Assembly: GCA_963556495.2 (NCBI GenBank)
Contig: OY747702.1
Coordinates: 48,347,286 to 48,411,285 of the forward strand
Length of the DNA stretch: 64,000 bases
Direction: 5' to 3'
Source of the DNA: Valencia hispanica
Lineage: Eukaryota; Chordata; Actinopteri; Cyprinodontiformes; Valenciidae
This document shows positions 1 through 12,290 of the stretch, piece after piece (within the stretch, counting starts at the first letter, position 1; each line of letters opens with the position of its first letter). The translations under genes were made by a program, and so were the position numbers. The notes under the pieces are model-generated. The model searched no databases. It was not told where the DNA came from and saw only the letters and a program-made list of their open reading frames with translations.

Positions 1-1238
1 CCTCCTCATGGACTCGACCAGATTTGTCAGGTCTTGCTGTGAGATGTTACTCCACTCTTCCACCAAGGCACTTGCAAGTTCCTGGACATTTCTGGGGGGA
101 ATGGCCCTAGCCCTCACCCTGCCATCCAACAGGTCCCAGACGTGCTCAATGGGATTGAGATCCGGGCTCTTCGCTGGCCATGGCAGAACACTGACATTGC
201 TGTCATGCAGAAACTCATGCACAGAACGAGCAGCATGGCTGGTGGCATTGTCCTGCTGGAGGATCATGTCCGGATGAGCATGCATAAAGGGTACCACATG
301 AGGGAGGAGGATGTCTTCCCTGTACCGCAAGGCATTGAGATTGCCTGCAATGACAACCAGCTCAGTCCGATGGTGATGTGATATACCGCCCCAGACCATG
401 ACGGACCCCCCACCTCCAAATCGATCCCGCTCCAGGGTACAGGCCTCGGTGTAACTCTCATTCCTTCCACGATAAACACGAATCGCTCCATCACCCCTGG
501 TGAGACAAAACCGTGACTCATCAGTGAAGAGCACTTTTTGCCACTCCTGTCTTGTCCAGCAAAGGTGGGTTTGTGCCCATAGGCGGCGTTGTTGCTGGTG
601 ATGTCTGGTAAGGACCTGCCTTACAAAAGGCCTACAAGCCCTCAGTCCAGCTTCTCTCAGCCTATTGCAGACAGTCTGAGCACTGATGGAGGGATTGTGT
701 GTTCCTGGTGTGACTCGGGCAGTTCTTGTGGCCATCCTGTACCTGTCACGCAGGTGTGATATTCGGATGTACCGATCCTGTGCAGGTGTTGTTACACGTG
801 GTCTTCCACTGCGAGGATGATCAGCTGTCCTTCCTGTCTCCCTGTAGCGCTGTTTTAGGCGTCTCACAGTGCGGACATGGCAATTTATTGCCCTCAGCAG
901 TCTTCATGCCTCCCTGCAGCCTAATGCACGTTCACACAGATGAGCAGGGACCCTGGGCATCTTTCTTTGGGAGTTTTTCACAGTCTGTAGACAAGTCTCT
1001 TTAGTGTCCTGCATTTTTAGAACTGTGACCTTAAATGCCTACTTTCTGTAAGCTGTTAAGGTCTTAACGACCATTCCACTGGTGCATGTTAATTAATTGA
1101 TTATGGTTAATTGAACATGCATGGAAAACATTGTTTAAACCCTTTACAATGAAGATCTGTAAAGTTATTTGGATTTTTACAACATTATTGTTGAAATACA
1201 CAGTCCTGAAAAAGGGACGTTTACTTTTTTGCTGAGTT
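1..1238 (-). mobile_element. Tc1/mariner-family transposon, right part, transposase decayed
   Basis: Read on the minus strand, the element starts near 1238 with the terminal repeat CAGCAAAAAAGTAAACGTCC. It then has a leader and a broken transposase gene that runs off the left edge. Conserved Tc1 pieces appear in shifting frames: DESRF-like, GG.SVMVWGG and the NPIEHVWD region near 130-190. The longest open stretch is only 85 codons, so it is not functional. A TTA flank at 1239-1241 fits a TA target. Confidence 0.8.
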
Positions 1239-1246
1239 TATTAATG

Positions 1247-2438
1247 ATGGGTGATATGAAAGGTATAAGGTAGAAATTATATAAATTTAGCCAAAGGTAG
1301 AGATTTTAACTATACCGGCCTGCCACGATTACGCGTTTTGATGATGTCATCAAGGAGGATAAATACTGTTGTTCAGTGTTCGTCTTTACACTTCATATTG
1401 CAGGTTTAAAATTTGTTGTTTTCCATTTAACGGGGGGGGGCAGTTGAACTTGAAGCATTTTTAATTCAAATACGTGCAGGTTTATTTTGGTGCGATATTA
1501 TATTTATTAATAAGTAACCAGGAAAGCGGACAATTTTGAACTTTGTGGGTTTAAAAAAAAACATTTAGCATTTATTTAAAATAACTTTATGCTGTGAGAA
1601 TTTTTGTGTTGCATTTTTTTTGTAAAATAGATTTGAGTATTTTCTTTAGAGAGTAACTAAACCCCAAAACAACTTTTTTTCTAAACTGTATAAATGGGTC
1701 TTTACCAATGCAGTCATTCAGTTTCTGGATTTTTTTTTTTTTTACATTTTCGTGTAAACTTGTTTCATTCTACACGTTTTGGCCTAAAAACTTCTTAGTG
1801 ATTCCCTCTTAGGGTTGAAGTGTGGCTACTGCATTTGAATTTTGTGATTGGCGGTACATCTTTTCCACTCTGTCTCACAGACACGCCCCGTAGGTTTGGC
1901 TATAAAACCATCTCTGACACACTCGCCCCGTGGCTCACACTGCCCGAGCTCGGTGCTGCTGAGGCAGGAGGAGTCCAGTCTCTGAGTGGTGATGCTAACA
2001 TAGTCTAACGTTCAAAACAGATGAACATCGATCAGTCGCAAAACTGCCAACGACGCTTTGGTCACTGTCCATGTTTCAGTGTCAGGTGAATCTAGCTGTC
2101 ACTGTCCTCCTGAACACACCCCCACGTTCTCCCCTCCGCTCATCCTCCACACTTGGCCATGCCCCTCCGTTTTTCCTGGCACCGCCCACTTTGTAGAATT
2201 TTCAAATGTTGTCTGGGGGCGGGGTTATGCTTTTTCATGGGGTTCAGTTCCACTTTAATGAATTTTGCACAATACATGATTTTTAAATGGCATTCTAACC
2301 GTTTTTGAATTTGTTGTTCTGCTGCAATGTATCTGTCATTGTGACATGTATAAAAAAAAGAATATATCGCAATAAATATCTTTACCGCACATGCTTTAGA
2401 TTATATCGCAATATAGATTTGAGGCTATATCACCCAGC
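1247..2438. mobile_element. Non-autonomous hAT-like DNA element, about 1.2 kb
   Basis: It starts with GGGTGATATGAAAGG and ends with GAGGCTATATCACCC, giving imperfect terminal inverted repeats of the GGGTGATAT type common in fish hAT elements. The interior shows a G+C-rich segment (1850-2230) and no transposase. An inverted, internally deleted copy is at 10545-10948, which confirms the element's extent. Confidence 0.6.
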
Positions 2439-2850
2439 CATTATAATTTTTTTTTGTAAATGTCCATTTTATGACCTCAATGTTTCCACAGTTCAAATTT
2501 AGCCAAATTTACCTACATGGGGGTTTATTGCAAAATAAACATTAGCAATGTTCCCATGGAGTTGTTGGAAGAGCTGTGGACACTTTAAAGCACAAAGCTA
2601 TACCTTGAATAATGAAAAGCTATGAGCAGTGATATAGATAAAATAAAACGTCTCCTTGATGAAAGTTAGCTGTCACTGCAAAACTAGGGACAAGGGCTGC
2701 AAATTAGCTCACGCTTTAAGCACCAGGATGCACGCAGGGGGCTGTTGTCTATGTAATCGTGTATCTGTCCCTATCAATTAAACTCAATGAATAAAAATTA
2801 AATAAACAATGCATGTGAACTTATTTTGAATAACATGAACCGCTGTGATT
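2439..2850. other. dlg3 intron DNA, no feature seen
   Basis: A+T-rich intronic sequence between two repeats. I found no exon, RNA gene or clear transposon end here. Confidence 0.5.
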
Positions 2851-2852
2851 TG

Positions 2853-3110
2853 CACGGTGATGCAGTTGTTAGCACTGTTGCTTTGGAGCAAGATGGTTCC
2901 GGGTTTGAATCTTTCTCTGTTTCTGAGTTTGCATCTTTTCTTTAAGCGACTGCGGGTTGTATCTGAGTACACCAAACTTCTCCCACAGTGTCTATTGGTT
3001 ACTCTAAAGTTCTCCTTTGGTCTGAGTGAGTGTGTGCATGATTATCTTTCCTGTGTCTCTGTGATGGACTGGTGACCTGTCCAGGGTGTACCCACCATCA
3101 GTCCCCCTGT
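2853..3110 (+). repeat. Teleost dispersed repeat (GCACGGTG..GACCTGTCCAGGG family)
   Basis: It contains the family landmarks GCACGGTGATGCAGTTGTTA, TCTCCCACAGTGTC and GATGGACTGGTGACCTGTCC. A split copy lies at 41305-42345 and a reverse-strand copy at 42520-42740. It is probably a retroposon 3' module, but I cannot assign the family. Confidence 0.6.
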
Positions 3111-3469
3111 GTGGATTAATGAGTATGGATGAACTGTCCTCAATCGCTGTATAAGACCTTTTACATAGACAAAAAACCAATAATTAATATATATTTCTGC
3201 CAAAAACTTGAAAGAATAAAAAATTGAAAGAATATATGGAAAAAAATTTTTTTACCAGCAGCTCTCACAGAAACGATTAGTTATTGCCGCTGAACTAACT
3301 TCAACCATATGAAAAGTGATGTCCACCTTGCTAAACCTCACGTTTGTCCAAATCCAGGGGCTGTATCCTTCAAAGACGCTTTATTTCCCTTCGTTTCGAT
3401 GAAGGCGGTGCAAATTCAAAGGCTTCTCTAAACCCCTCTTTCTTTTACCTGGATTTGAAGGACGGGTCT

Positions 3470-4160
3470 AACGGTGCGTTCACACCAAAGCGTCAATATC
3501 GCGGCATGCCAAAGTTGGCTTCGGACGCGCGTCAAGCCAGAAATGCGCAACTTGAGGGAGGAGCGAGTGCCAGACGGTGTTTTTGCAAGATGGCAGTTGT
3601 CGATTTCTAGCGTTGGAAGAGAGAGTCTCCATTCTCTATTCACTGTGGAGAGTACCCTGCGCAGGTTCGCAGGGTCAGTAACGTAAAAAACTTTCAAAAG
3701 TGAAATGAACTTACCAGGTGGCCCCATCTCCTCACTTATTTTCATTCAAGCGAGGTCCTTTTTATTCCTCTCTGTAGAGAAAGCAGCTGGTGTCCTATAG
3801 CTCGGGGTGATTAGCCACGGCCGTTATCAGTATTTCCTCCATGTTGAATGAATGAATTTTGCCGGACCTGACCCCGTGAAGTGGGTCACAGCATCACGTG
3901 ACACCACGTCACCAGGTTCCTGATTGGTTAATGCGGCGCAAATTGACGCCAAAGTTCAGATTTTTCAACTTCAGCGGCAGACGCAAAAATGCACGAAATG
4001 CACCACATAAAATGACGCACTTTAAACGTCTCATTCGCGTGAATGAGGCAGAAATGCGTTTTCGCGCCCCAAATCTGCTTCTGATGCGATGCAGAAAGCC
4101 TGACGAGTAAACCTGACGCCCATGACGCTTCAAACGCGTTCGATGTGAAGGTATCCTTCT
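3470..4160. mobile_element. Probable non-autonomous DNA transposon (TGCGTTCACACC ends)
   Basis: The left end has GGTGCGTTCACACCAAAGCG. The right end, reversed, has a decayed match (TTCACATC, GAAGCGTCA). The interior is unusually CpG-rich and non-coding. The ends have drifted, so boundaries are approximate and no target duplication is clear. Confidence 0.45.
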
Positions 4161-5505
4161 CAGCCCACTCTATCCCAAGATGCATTGCAGGCGAGAGATT
4201 GGTTTTTGTAACAACAGCGAATGAAACGGGAAATAGGAGAGAATAGGAGTTCAGTTTTAAATAGAAGTACATTAAAATCTGGGGGTACAAAAATTTAAAG
4301 TGTACAGTGGTTTTTACATAGAGATGTTTTTTAAAAGAAAATTTGTAATTTTTTATTCATTCAATAGATAAAAAATTATAATAAACAAACTCAACGTCAC
4401 ATATGGCGATCTAGGGGCGGGAATAAATCTGAGGGCTACAACTGTTCAAATTAATAGCCGCTCGCTTACGGTCATCGCGGTCGGCCGTGTTGGCTGGGTC
4501 CTTTGAAGAACGCGGCGCCTGAATTTGGACACTCCCCTCGGATCTCCAACGTGTGAAGCTACCCATTCCAGCAACAGCCACCATGTTGGATGCATTTACA
4601 GCAACTAAAACCAGATACTTCTTAGCGACCTGCCATTTGTCTGCTTCATTGTTTTATAGATATATTCATGTTTGCAGCTGGGTTCTCTCTACTCAGAGGT
4701 CAGATTGTTTTCCATTTGTTGTTTTTACCGAATCCCTAGTCGGCAAAAACGACATGAACGCCTCTTGAAGTCGGAATTCCGCCTGGGAAAGTCGGAGCTT
4801 GCTTTGCAACTCCAAGTTTTATATCCAATATGGCCGCTGTATCGTGTAATGTAATTTGGCGGTTTGAACTATTTACAACCACATTTGGTCATTTGTATCT
4901 CATTAAACCAGTTGCACACACGGTGCTGTAAAATATCTATTTGTGATAAAGTTCCTTTAGTATATGAATCCAGGAGATGGTGAAAAATAAAGTACTGGTT
5001 TCTATTACTGAAAGCAAATTCCCCTGTTTTCTGAGTTGCAACCAGAATGCTCTCACCTCAGATCAGACAAAATCCAAAGGAGCACTGAACAAGATGCTAG
5101 CTGCCACTCGATGGTGATTTAAAATGTGACGTTTCGGTGACAGCGGAGGTCCATGCATAAAGCTTTATTTTCTTTGGTGCTTCCATGATTTCATGTTTGG
5201 TCTTGTGGAAAAGCGTGAGGGGGAATTGCTGTCAGGAAAATATTTTTCAAGTAGGATGTTGGCTCCACTGTGTGCACAAGTAGTGCTAAAAGGTTCTGAT
5301 TGGTCTCAAAAGTTTCACCGTGGTGGACTTCCTTGGTTATTCTCTGGTTGATGTTGAAAGATGTGACATGTGCTCACCATAAACTGTCTGGGTCTGAGTT
5401 CTGCTTTTGGCCGTTCCCAAATTTAGCTCATCATTTAGCTTTAAACAAAAAATGTTTTTACATTCATAAATTAATCCAGAATCATCCTCATTGCCATTGC
5501 AACGC
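4161..5505. other. dlg3 intron, nothing recognised
   Basis: About 1.3 kb without a convincing exon or element boundary. A CpG-bearing stretch near 4430-4530 may belong to another old element. Confidence 0.4.
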
Positions 5506-5509
5506 ATCT

Positions 5510-6770
5510 AAAAGTAAGGCAAGGGAATTTCATTCGTAAAGCACACTTTCAACAACAAGCAAGGTAATTCAAGGTGCTTCACGTGATTAGGGGATAAAGT
5601 AAAAATGGCTGGAACACACAGACAAGGATACATGAATTTAGGATAAAGTAAAAACAGCAAGAAGCATGAAGCACACACAAAACATGATGCATGAAAACAT
5701 AAATCAAAGGCAGCTCTAAACAGATGAGCTTTTAGCCGGGATTTAAAAGAACTGTGTTTCAGCAGCTGTACAGTTTTCTGGAAGTTTGTTCCAGATTAGA
5801 GGAGCATAAAACCTGAAAACTGCTTCTCCATGTTTGGTTCTAAGTGGCTGTTTACACGACAACATTTTTCAGCAAAATTGAGGTTTTTCTCTTTGATTCG
5901 GCCTCTCGTTTACACGACAACGGGAAAACGGGGGGGCGAAAACGCATCGTTTGGGAAACGGCCTCCAGAGTGGAGAGTTTTGAAAACGCTGAGGGATTCG
6001 TTGTCGTGTAAACGCAAGCCGGAGACTTATGAAAACGATGACGTCACTGCCAGCCACCTACGGACATGTTGCACTTACGCACTCCGCCTTTCTACAGAAA
6101 AACAACAACAATGGCGGATCCAGCTATGCGGTTATTGCTGATGCAGCTTCTGAAGTTATTTGGTCTCTGTAAGCAAAACTTAGAGATCATCAGGCTTCTA
6201 TGCGATCGCCAACAGAAACGCATAGAGTACGTGCGTCAAATAATCAATATGCCTTTATTTGAGCAGAGGAGAACTACAAGAAGACTGCCATTGTTAGTTA
6301 TCATGAAATGTTTCTTTTCCGGGTTGTGAGGGGGAAACCTTGGAACACTGCATTCACGGGGCACACTGCCATCTAAAGGCCAGGCATATGTACTACACCG
6401 TTTTCCATCGCACTCCCTGTCGTGTAAACGCAGTGCGTTTTCACCTGCGTATTCAAACAAAAAACGGCAACGTTGTTGTGTAAACAGCCCCTAACTCTAG
6501 GGATGTTGAGGTGGGTTGGTATAGTAACAATATATCTTCAACATACTTTGGTGCTAAGCCATTCAATGGTTTGAGGTCTATTCTCAGGCTACAGGGAGCC
6601 AGTGTAAGCACTTTAGAACTGGGGTGATGTGGTCTACTTTCCTGGTTCTAGTGAGGAACACAAGCAGCAGCTGTCTGATTGACTCTTTAGGCAGACCTGT
6701 GAAGACGCTGTTGCAGTAATCAATCCAACTAAAGACAAACGCATGGATGAGTTTTTCCGAGTCTTTTTGT
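5510..6770 (-). mobile_element. L2-like LINE fragment (3' end), interrupted by a DNA transposon
   Basis: The minus strand encodes pieces of the reverse transcriptase C-terminal region shared with the copies at 31.5 kb and 44 kb (RKVDHITPVLKCLHWLPVA). It ends at about 5510 with the family tail (GCTATACAAATAAA-type, here degraded). It is split between 5843 and 6492 by a 648-bp insertion. Frame breaks are present. Confidence 0.8.
5844..6491. mobile_element. Non-autonomous Harbinger-like element, TAA target duplication
   Basis: The ends are GTGGCTGTTTACACGACAAC and, reversed, GGGGCTGTTTACACAACAAC. They are flanked by TAA at 5841-5843 and 6492-6494 inside a LINE, so the target site is unambiguous. 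A 3-bp TWA duplication is typical of PIF/Harbinger. An open frame from the ATG at 6111 starts MADPAMRLLLMQLLKLFGLC and may be a remnant of a transposon-encoded protein. Confidence 0.75.
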
Positions 6771-7475
6771 TCTCCACCAGTTATGCGCACCATTTATCGA
6801 GTGAGGATCATGAATCCAACCAACTGCAATCCGATATTAATGAGAACGGTGAACTGAAAGAAACCAAAGCTGGTCCAACAAACAGCATCCAGCTGTGTGA
6901 ATATGTAAATGAATAGGTTTTAACTCCGTAACAGCGTTAAACCACATGTCTGTCTCATGATTTCTGTTTTATTCTATTAAATCATTGTGCTCTGGGTTGA
7001 GCAACTCCGCAGTGTTCTGCTGAAACGTTGCTCATGAAAATGCTTCTTACTAAAAAGTTGTGCCTAAGTTGTCGAGACGGGAAAGAGAGACATTCACCGT
7101 CAACACTAAACTGTCTTGTAACAGCTCACGCCTGGTGTGATTATTAGGTTTGCATCCAGTAATGCTATCATCCGCTTAAAGCTCTCATCATCCCTATCAA
7201 AGCCTCCCACTGCAGTACAAGATGACGCTGCCAATAAAACAACTCCCACTGAACAGTTTGTCACACGGCCGATAAAGAAGGTCTGATACTTGAGCTAAAA
7301 ATGACCAGCCTCTGGGGTTTTTGGTGCTAAAATATGCGGCTGTAGTTAACTGGGGGTAATTGCTGTTTGATTCTCTCCGACCGTGCAGTCGGATTTGTTT
7401 GCATGAATGTTGCGGCACGTGTTTGATGTTTTGCATGGAGACAAACGGTCGATACAGGTATTGTGTTGTATTCAT
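6771..7475. other. dlg3 intron, nothing recognised
   Basis: About 700 bp of apparently unique intron sequence. No exon, RNA gene or repeat end could be supported. Confidence 0.4.
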
Positions 7476-7483
7476 GTTGCCAT

Positions 7484-7875
7484 TAGGGATGTCAGAAAAT
7501 GTAGATAATCAAAATTCAAAAGCAATGCATGGTTGTTTTTTTTGTGGTTTTTTTAGAATTTGAATGGAACCATTAATGATGACAGTAATTTTTGTAGGAA
7601 AATTTAAAGTATGACTGGTAGTTTGTGGCCTTTTTTCACCTTCTTTGTTCCAGTGGATCAACTAGATCTAAGTAATAAAACTGGATATGTTAAAGTATGA
7701 AACAGGTTGGAGTGTTTAGAATGCTGGGACAGTTTTTCTACATTTAAATTCAATTTTAAAAATCACAACATATAGTCTTACTCATAGTATCGCAATATAT
7801 CACAATAAATCGTATCGTCCCCCCGTATGGTGACGCATATCGTATCACCAGATTCTTGCCATTACATCATCCCTA
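7484..7875 (+). mobile_element. hAT-type MITE, family M1, copy 1 (perfect 8-bp duplication)
   Basis: The element runs from TAGGGATGTCAG to CATCATCCCTA and is flanked by GTTGCCAT at 7476-7483 and 7876-7883. The core CCAGTGGATCAACTAGATCT is shared with three other copies (19518, 39880, 60208). Length 392 bp, no coding capacity. Confidence 0.85.
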
Positions 7876-7929
7876 GTTGCCATGGTGTATTAACCTTCTC
7901 CAGATATGAAGATATGATGGTGTTTCCTG

Positions 7930-8400
7930 CAGTCTGATGTCACTCAGTGCATTTACATGCAGCAAGGGAAAGCCGAATTATCGCCTTTGTCTGACTGAAG
8001 TCGAACCAAACTAGAGTGGAGAGTAATTGAGCTAAGGCACCCAGATAATGCGATTAGGAAATCAAATTTTTCTGCATGCAGCCTCAGCCGAGCTTTTCAC
8101 GGGAAGTGACGAGACAGTGGAAGCAGGTATAACAACAACAGCATCGAGTGTAACACAATCAAACAGTACAGTACTTACTAAATGTACAATGCTGCAGGCG
8201 TGTTGTCGTCCATTTTCCCCCCCGCTCATTGTTCATATCCTGCTTCTATTGTTTACTATCTGTGTGACTCTAGGCCAACTGAAAAAACTCAACGTGAAAG
8301 GGCGAACGTCGCCACATAGCGTCGCAAAGTCGAAACGAACATCATTCAATAAGTCGATTTTCTGACTGAGATGTAAACTGGGATAAAGGCTCCCATTCTG
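7930..8400. repeat. Possible DNA-element remnant
   Basis: The segment begins with GTGCATTTACATGCAGCAAG and ends with a weak inverse match (GAGATGTAAACTGG). It has a CpG-rich interior without protein similarity. The ends are too diverged to set boundaries. Confidence 0.3.
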
Positions 8401-8405
8401 GTTAA

Positions 8406-9248
8406 AACTGCAGTAGGTAACTCTGAGAGGAGAGCAGACTTAGCTTGAAAATTGAAACCCAAACAAGCTTCACATCACTCCCCCTCTCCGATGCACTCAA
8501 GCCCCGCCTCCAATGCCCTCCTCCCTCCTTCGGCTGCGCTACTGGCGTAACAACTGCCAAAGATAATCAGCTGACGCGACTTAGAAAACAAACTTTCGTG
8601 AATATTTCCTAACAGTAAACCACATATGACAACATTAGCTGTGAGAGCACGGATGATCGCACACGCTGCTGAGGTTTACTGTAATACCACCACCAAAAAA
8701 ACAAAAACAAATATTAATCAAGCAAGGGTAATTACCTGTCACGCAGAAACATTGCCAACTCTGAATGGGTTTTAAACGCTTTCTGGTCCCGTAGCTCCCT
8801 CCAACTCTCAAAGGCTACGCCAATATTTACCCTCGTTTTATCTCTGGCTTGGTCAACTTCTTTCTTCTTAGCTTTTTTGTCCTCCTCGGCCATCTTCTTT
8901 TTTTAAATTATCTTAGCCGTATGTGCTGTTGCTGGCAGCGGCGGTACGGGCAGGTTCTCATTAGGTGGCTGTTGCAGCCGGTGGCGTAGCGGAGCGAGGG
9001 GCGGGTCGCGGTGTGTGTGTGAGGAGTGATAGACAGATGTCAGACACTCCATCAGACGCTGCTCTGGCTCTGATTGGCTGCTTTCTACCGGGCGCGGTGG
9101 ATTCTTGCAAATCGCAGTAGGGGCTGTAGGCCAATTGGGCTGCTTTTTTTTAACAGATTACAAATCTCATTTCCTACTTTCAGGAAATATGGACAGTTTT
9201 AGGAAATATCACAAAAAGTTACTTTTATTCAAGTTACCTACTGCAGCT
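8406..9248. mobile_element. Non-autonomous TTAA-target DNA element, 843 bp
   Basis: Terminal inverted repeats are AACTGCAGTAGGTAACT on the left and AGTTACCTACTGCAGCT on the right. TTAA lies at 8402-8405 and 9249-9252. A TTAA duplication points to a piggyBac- or Kolobok-type mobiliser. The interior includes a CpG-rich stretch (8920-9110) and no transposase. Confidence 0.75.
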
Positions 9249-9559
9249 TTAAGCTATTGGTCCTATTATAGCCAAAAGCTCGATTTTAGATGTGCATGTA
9301 AAGGCATTGAGTGTTATCAGAAAGGTGCGGCTGTTTATGCTGATCTTATGATTACTGCTCCAACTTTCTGCTTGGGCTTAAAACTGACTGCATTGCTCTT
9401 TCTGCTTCTCCTGAATTTCCACTCTTTAGATGAGTCATTTGGGCATAAATCACCACCTGTGCATCTAAATGCACTTGTTCTGTCTCGCTGGCAGAGCTCT
9501 CAGGACAAGCTGTCAGGTTGGTGGTTTTGTGAAGGAGGGCTTTTAATGGTGCTCCCTTT

Positions 9560-10075
9560 ATTTAGCTACTCCCTGTCTCGTTCTGCAGTTCGTCCGTCCC
9601 CCCGAGCAGCTGCTTCTCTTTTTCTCCTGTGCCTGAAAGCCAGTCGGTCGCGGCTTGAATGGCTGTTTTCCGCGTATGCGGTCCCGTTTCAAGGAGTGCT
9701 AGGTGGTTGCTATTGGTTACAGCCAGCCAGTCAGGCAGTGTCTGGTTACCTCACCTTGCGGCGTCACTCTTGTTGCATTGTTAACCCTTAGAGCAGAGAA
9801 AAGGGTGGAGAGCCGCGGCAAGGCCCGGACCGGATCCGTGTTTGCTTTGAGTTCCCAGTGGGTTTCAGCAGGGAGTGAGCTGGATCTTGTTTTTGCACCT
9901 GCTCAGGGTTTTTCCCAGGGGCTTGGGACTAACTTCAGCTGTGTAGTTGTGAAGAGTTTGCTTTTTTTTTTTAAGGCTACTTCTTGTGTTTGGTAGAAAA
10001 TGGACTTTGATCTCGGGTGGCTCAGGTTACGAGAAATGTTTCCTGCTCTCGGCGATTAAGCAGTGAGGTAGGAGT
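9560..10075 (+). promoter_or_regulatory. Candidate internal promoter and first exon within the dlg3 intron
   Basis: A comparatively G+C-rich, CpG-bearing stretch (9590-9850) is followed by unique sequence ending in GCAGTGAG/gtaggagt, a good splice donor near 10069. It could be an alternative first exon feeding the linker exon at 14544, giving an SH3-GK-only product. The open frame 9105-9791 that overlaps it looks fortuitous. This is inference only. Confidence 0.25.
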
Positions 10076-10319
10076 TGATTCCTATGAAAGTCAGCTATGC
10101 CTCGCGCTCCGTTGAGTAATTATGGTTAAGACAAGTATGTTGGTTGCATTGTTTTGGTAACGCTCCAAGGTTGTAACATGATCTCGTCCCATAAGATCTT
10201 GTGATATTAAAATGCCACAATATTTCTCTCAAAATGATAACCGGTTGTCAGCATATGGCTTTGTTGCAAATACGATTCTCGTAATATCAGAACAAGCAAT
10301 GTTGTAGTATATTTTAAGC

Positions 10320-10490
10320 CGGCGTTTCCCAATCCTGATCTTCAAGGCACACTGCCCTGCGTGTTTTAGATGTTTCCCTGCTTTAACATGGCTGATGCAG
10401 AGGACTGCTGTTCTTCAAACGCCCGTTAATCAGCCATTAATTGAAATCAGGTGTGCTGAAGAAGGGAAACATCTAAAACAAACATTTTGC
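10320..10490. repeat. Hairpin-type MITE
   Basis: Two arms, AGATGTTTCCCTGCTT near 10368 and AAGAAGGGAAACATCT near 10458, are inverted copies around a short loop. The flanks CACACTGCCCTGC and the TTTCCCAATCCTG start are familiar from a widespread teleost palindromic repeat. Confidence 0.6.
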
Positions 10491-10544
10491 CTGTTGGATG
10501 GAGTCTCACTGCCGTTGATGTCCAGCTTATGTACGTTCACTTTC

Positions 10545-10948
10545 TAGATGCATTGCAGCAGAACAACAACTTGAATATAGTTTAGAATGCCATTTAAAGA
10601 ACATGTATTGTGCAAAATGCATAAAATTTTTTTTTGAAACCTTTTTTTCCAAAAAAATGCAACCTAAAAATTCTCAGCTTTCTTGGTTACTTATTTATAA
10701 ATTTAATATTGCAATTGCAAATTTAATAAGCTGCACATATTTGAATTAAATGTGCTTCATGTTCAACAGGTTTTTTTCCCTGTTAAGTGGAAAACAACAA
10801 ATTCTAGACAAACTGAACATCAGCATTTATCCTCCTTGATGACATCATCAAAATGCACAATCGCTGTAGGCTGTTATAGTCAAAATCTCTACCTTTAGCT
10901 AGATGTATATCATTTCTTCCTTACAGCTTTTATATTGCCCACCACTAG
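10545..10948. mobile_element. Deleted, inverted copy of the 1247-2438 hAT-like element
   Basis: GCAGCAGAACAACAA, GAATGCCATTTAAA, CTCCTTGATGACATCATCAA and TTATATTGCCCACC match the reverse complement of 1247-2345. The internal G+C-rich 600-700 bp are missing. It is a MITE-like derivative of the same family. Confidence 0.7.
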
Positions 10949-11898
10949 TTGGAAGTACACGTTTATAAGAACGAAGTGAGGAAAGTGGGATTTATTGCAG
11001 GTAACATAGTCATCGCGGTATTTACCAATATTGTCTTATTGTCTCCGTCACAGGATCCTGTTTTCTCAGTGTGTGTGAAACTGATTTTGAACCTAAGAGA
11101 AGAGATGCAATAAATGTTGGTATACAGCTTTGATACAAACTGGAGTATAAACTGACAATTTTGTGCAAATAAAAAGTATTTGCAAAATCACATCTCGTTC
11201 CTATAGTTCTAGTATTATGCGTTCACCGGCCACTTCATTAGGTGCACCTTAGCGTGGGCATTTATCGTTTTCACAAGATTCATATATTGATTAATATATA
11301 GCTTTATCAATGATAAATAACCCTGAAAAACTAACGTTATTGTTAGGATTGCTGTTCTCTGCAACGTTTGGTTCCATGAGAACATCAATAAATTTAAAAA
11401 TACGATTCATGCAGTTACTTAGTGCATTGTAGAAATAAAAATCCCTTCACTTTATGTACTCTGTTCTGAAGAATCTTTTTAATTTAGAAGCATTTTCAGA
11501 AAAGTATTTGCGTTTGTGGGGCAGTTTAGTTACCTAAAAATGATTTTTTTTAAATTTATTATCGTACTTTCCCCGTTATTACAATAAATACTACAAAATA
11601 TTCTGAAAAGATTTTAACTTACGCCTGTTCAATTGCATGTTTACACAAATGGCAACCAGTCAATCACATGGGAGCAACTCTGAGCAATCGGGCCTTTAGA
11701 CATAGTAATGAGGAATTTGAAGTTCAAATTGAGCATCAGAATGGGAATGAAAGTGGACTTTGAACATCACAGCATGTTTGTTGGGATTTTTCAGGCATCA
11801 TCATCTCCGATTTATAGAATATAGTCCACAAAAAGAGGAAAATATACAATGAGATCCATTTGTGTGGACAAAAATGGCTTGTTGATGTCAGGAGAAGG
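10949..11898. other. dlg3 intron, nothing recognised
   Basis: A+T-rich intronic DNA with no supportable gene or element boundary. Confidence 0.4.
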
Positions 11899-11899
11899 G

Positions 11900-12290
11900 C
11901 GCGCAAGGCAATGCAAGTTTATTTGTATAGCACATTTTCAGCAAGAAGGTAATTCAAGGTGCTTTGGGTGATTTTAGAATAAACAAATAAAAGCAACAAA
12001 CAAAACATCGAAGACATAAAGAACAAAACATACTACCATTATGACATTCCAGTTAATATTAATCAAAGGCAGCTCTAAACAGATGGGTTTATAGCTTTGA
12101 TTTAAAGGAACTCAGTGTTTCAGCAGCTTTGCAGTCGTCTGGAAGTTTGTTCCAGATTAGAGGAGCATAGAAACTGAAAGCTGCTTCTCCATGTTTGGTT
12201 CTGATTCTAGGGATGTTGAGGAGACTGGAATTAGACTGAAATGACATTAAACCTTGAAGCAGATTGGTTGCAGCGGAAGACCACACCAGC
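11900..12290 (-). mobile_element. L2-like LINE 3' fragment
   Basis: The minus strand encodes [20 protein letters not shown] and WNKLPDDCKAAETLSSFKSK, the conserved end of the reverse transcriptase ORF of the same LINE family as 31.5 kb. It is followed by the 3' tail with TTTATTTGTATAGCACATTT (plus strand). Confidence 0.85.

Noticed and set aside
9105..9791. 228-codon open frame on the plus strand
   Set aside because: It has no recognisable domain, overlaps the end of a TTAA element and shows no exon-like boundaries. It is most likely fortuitous.
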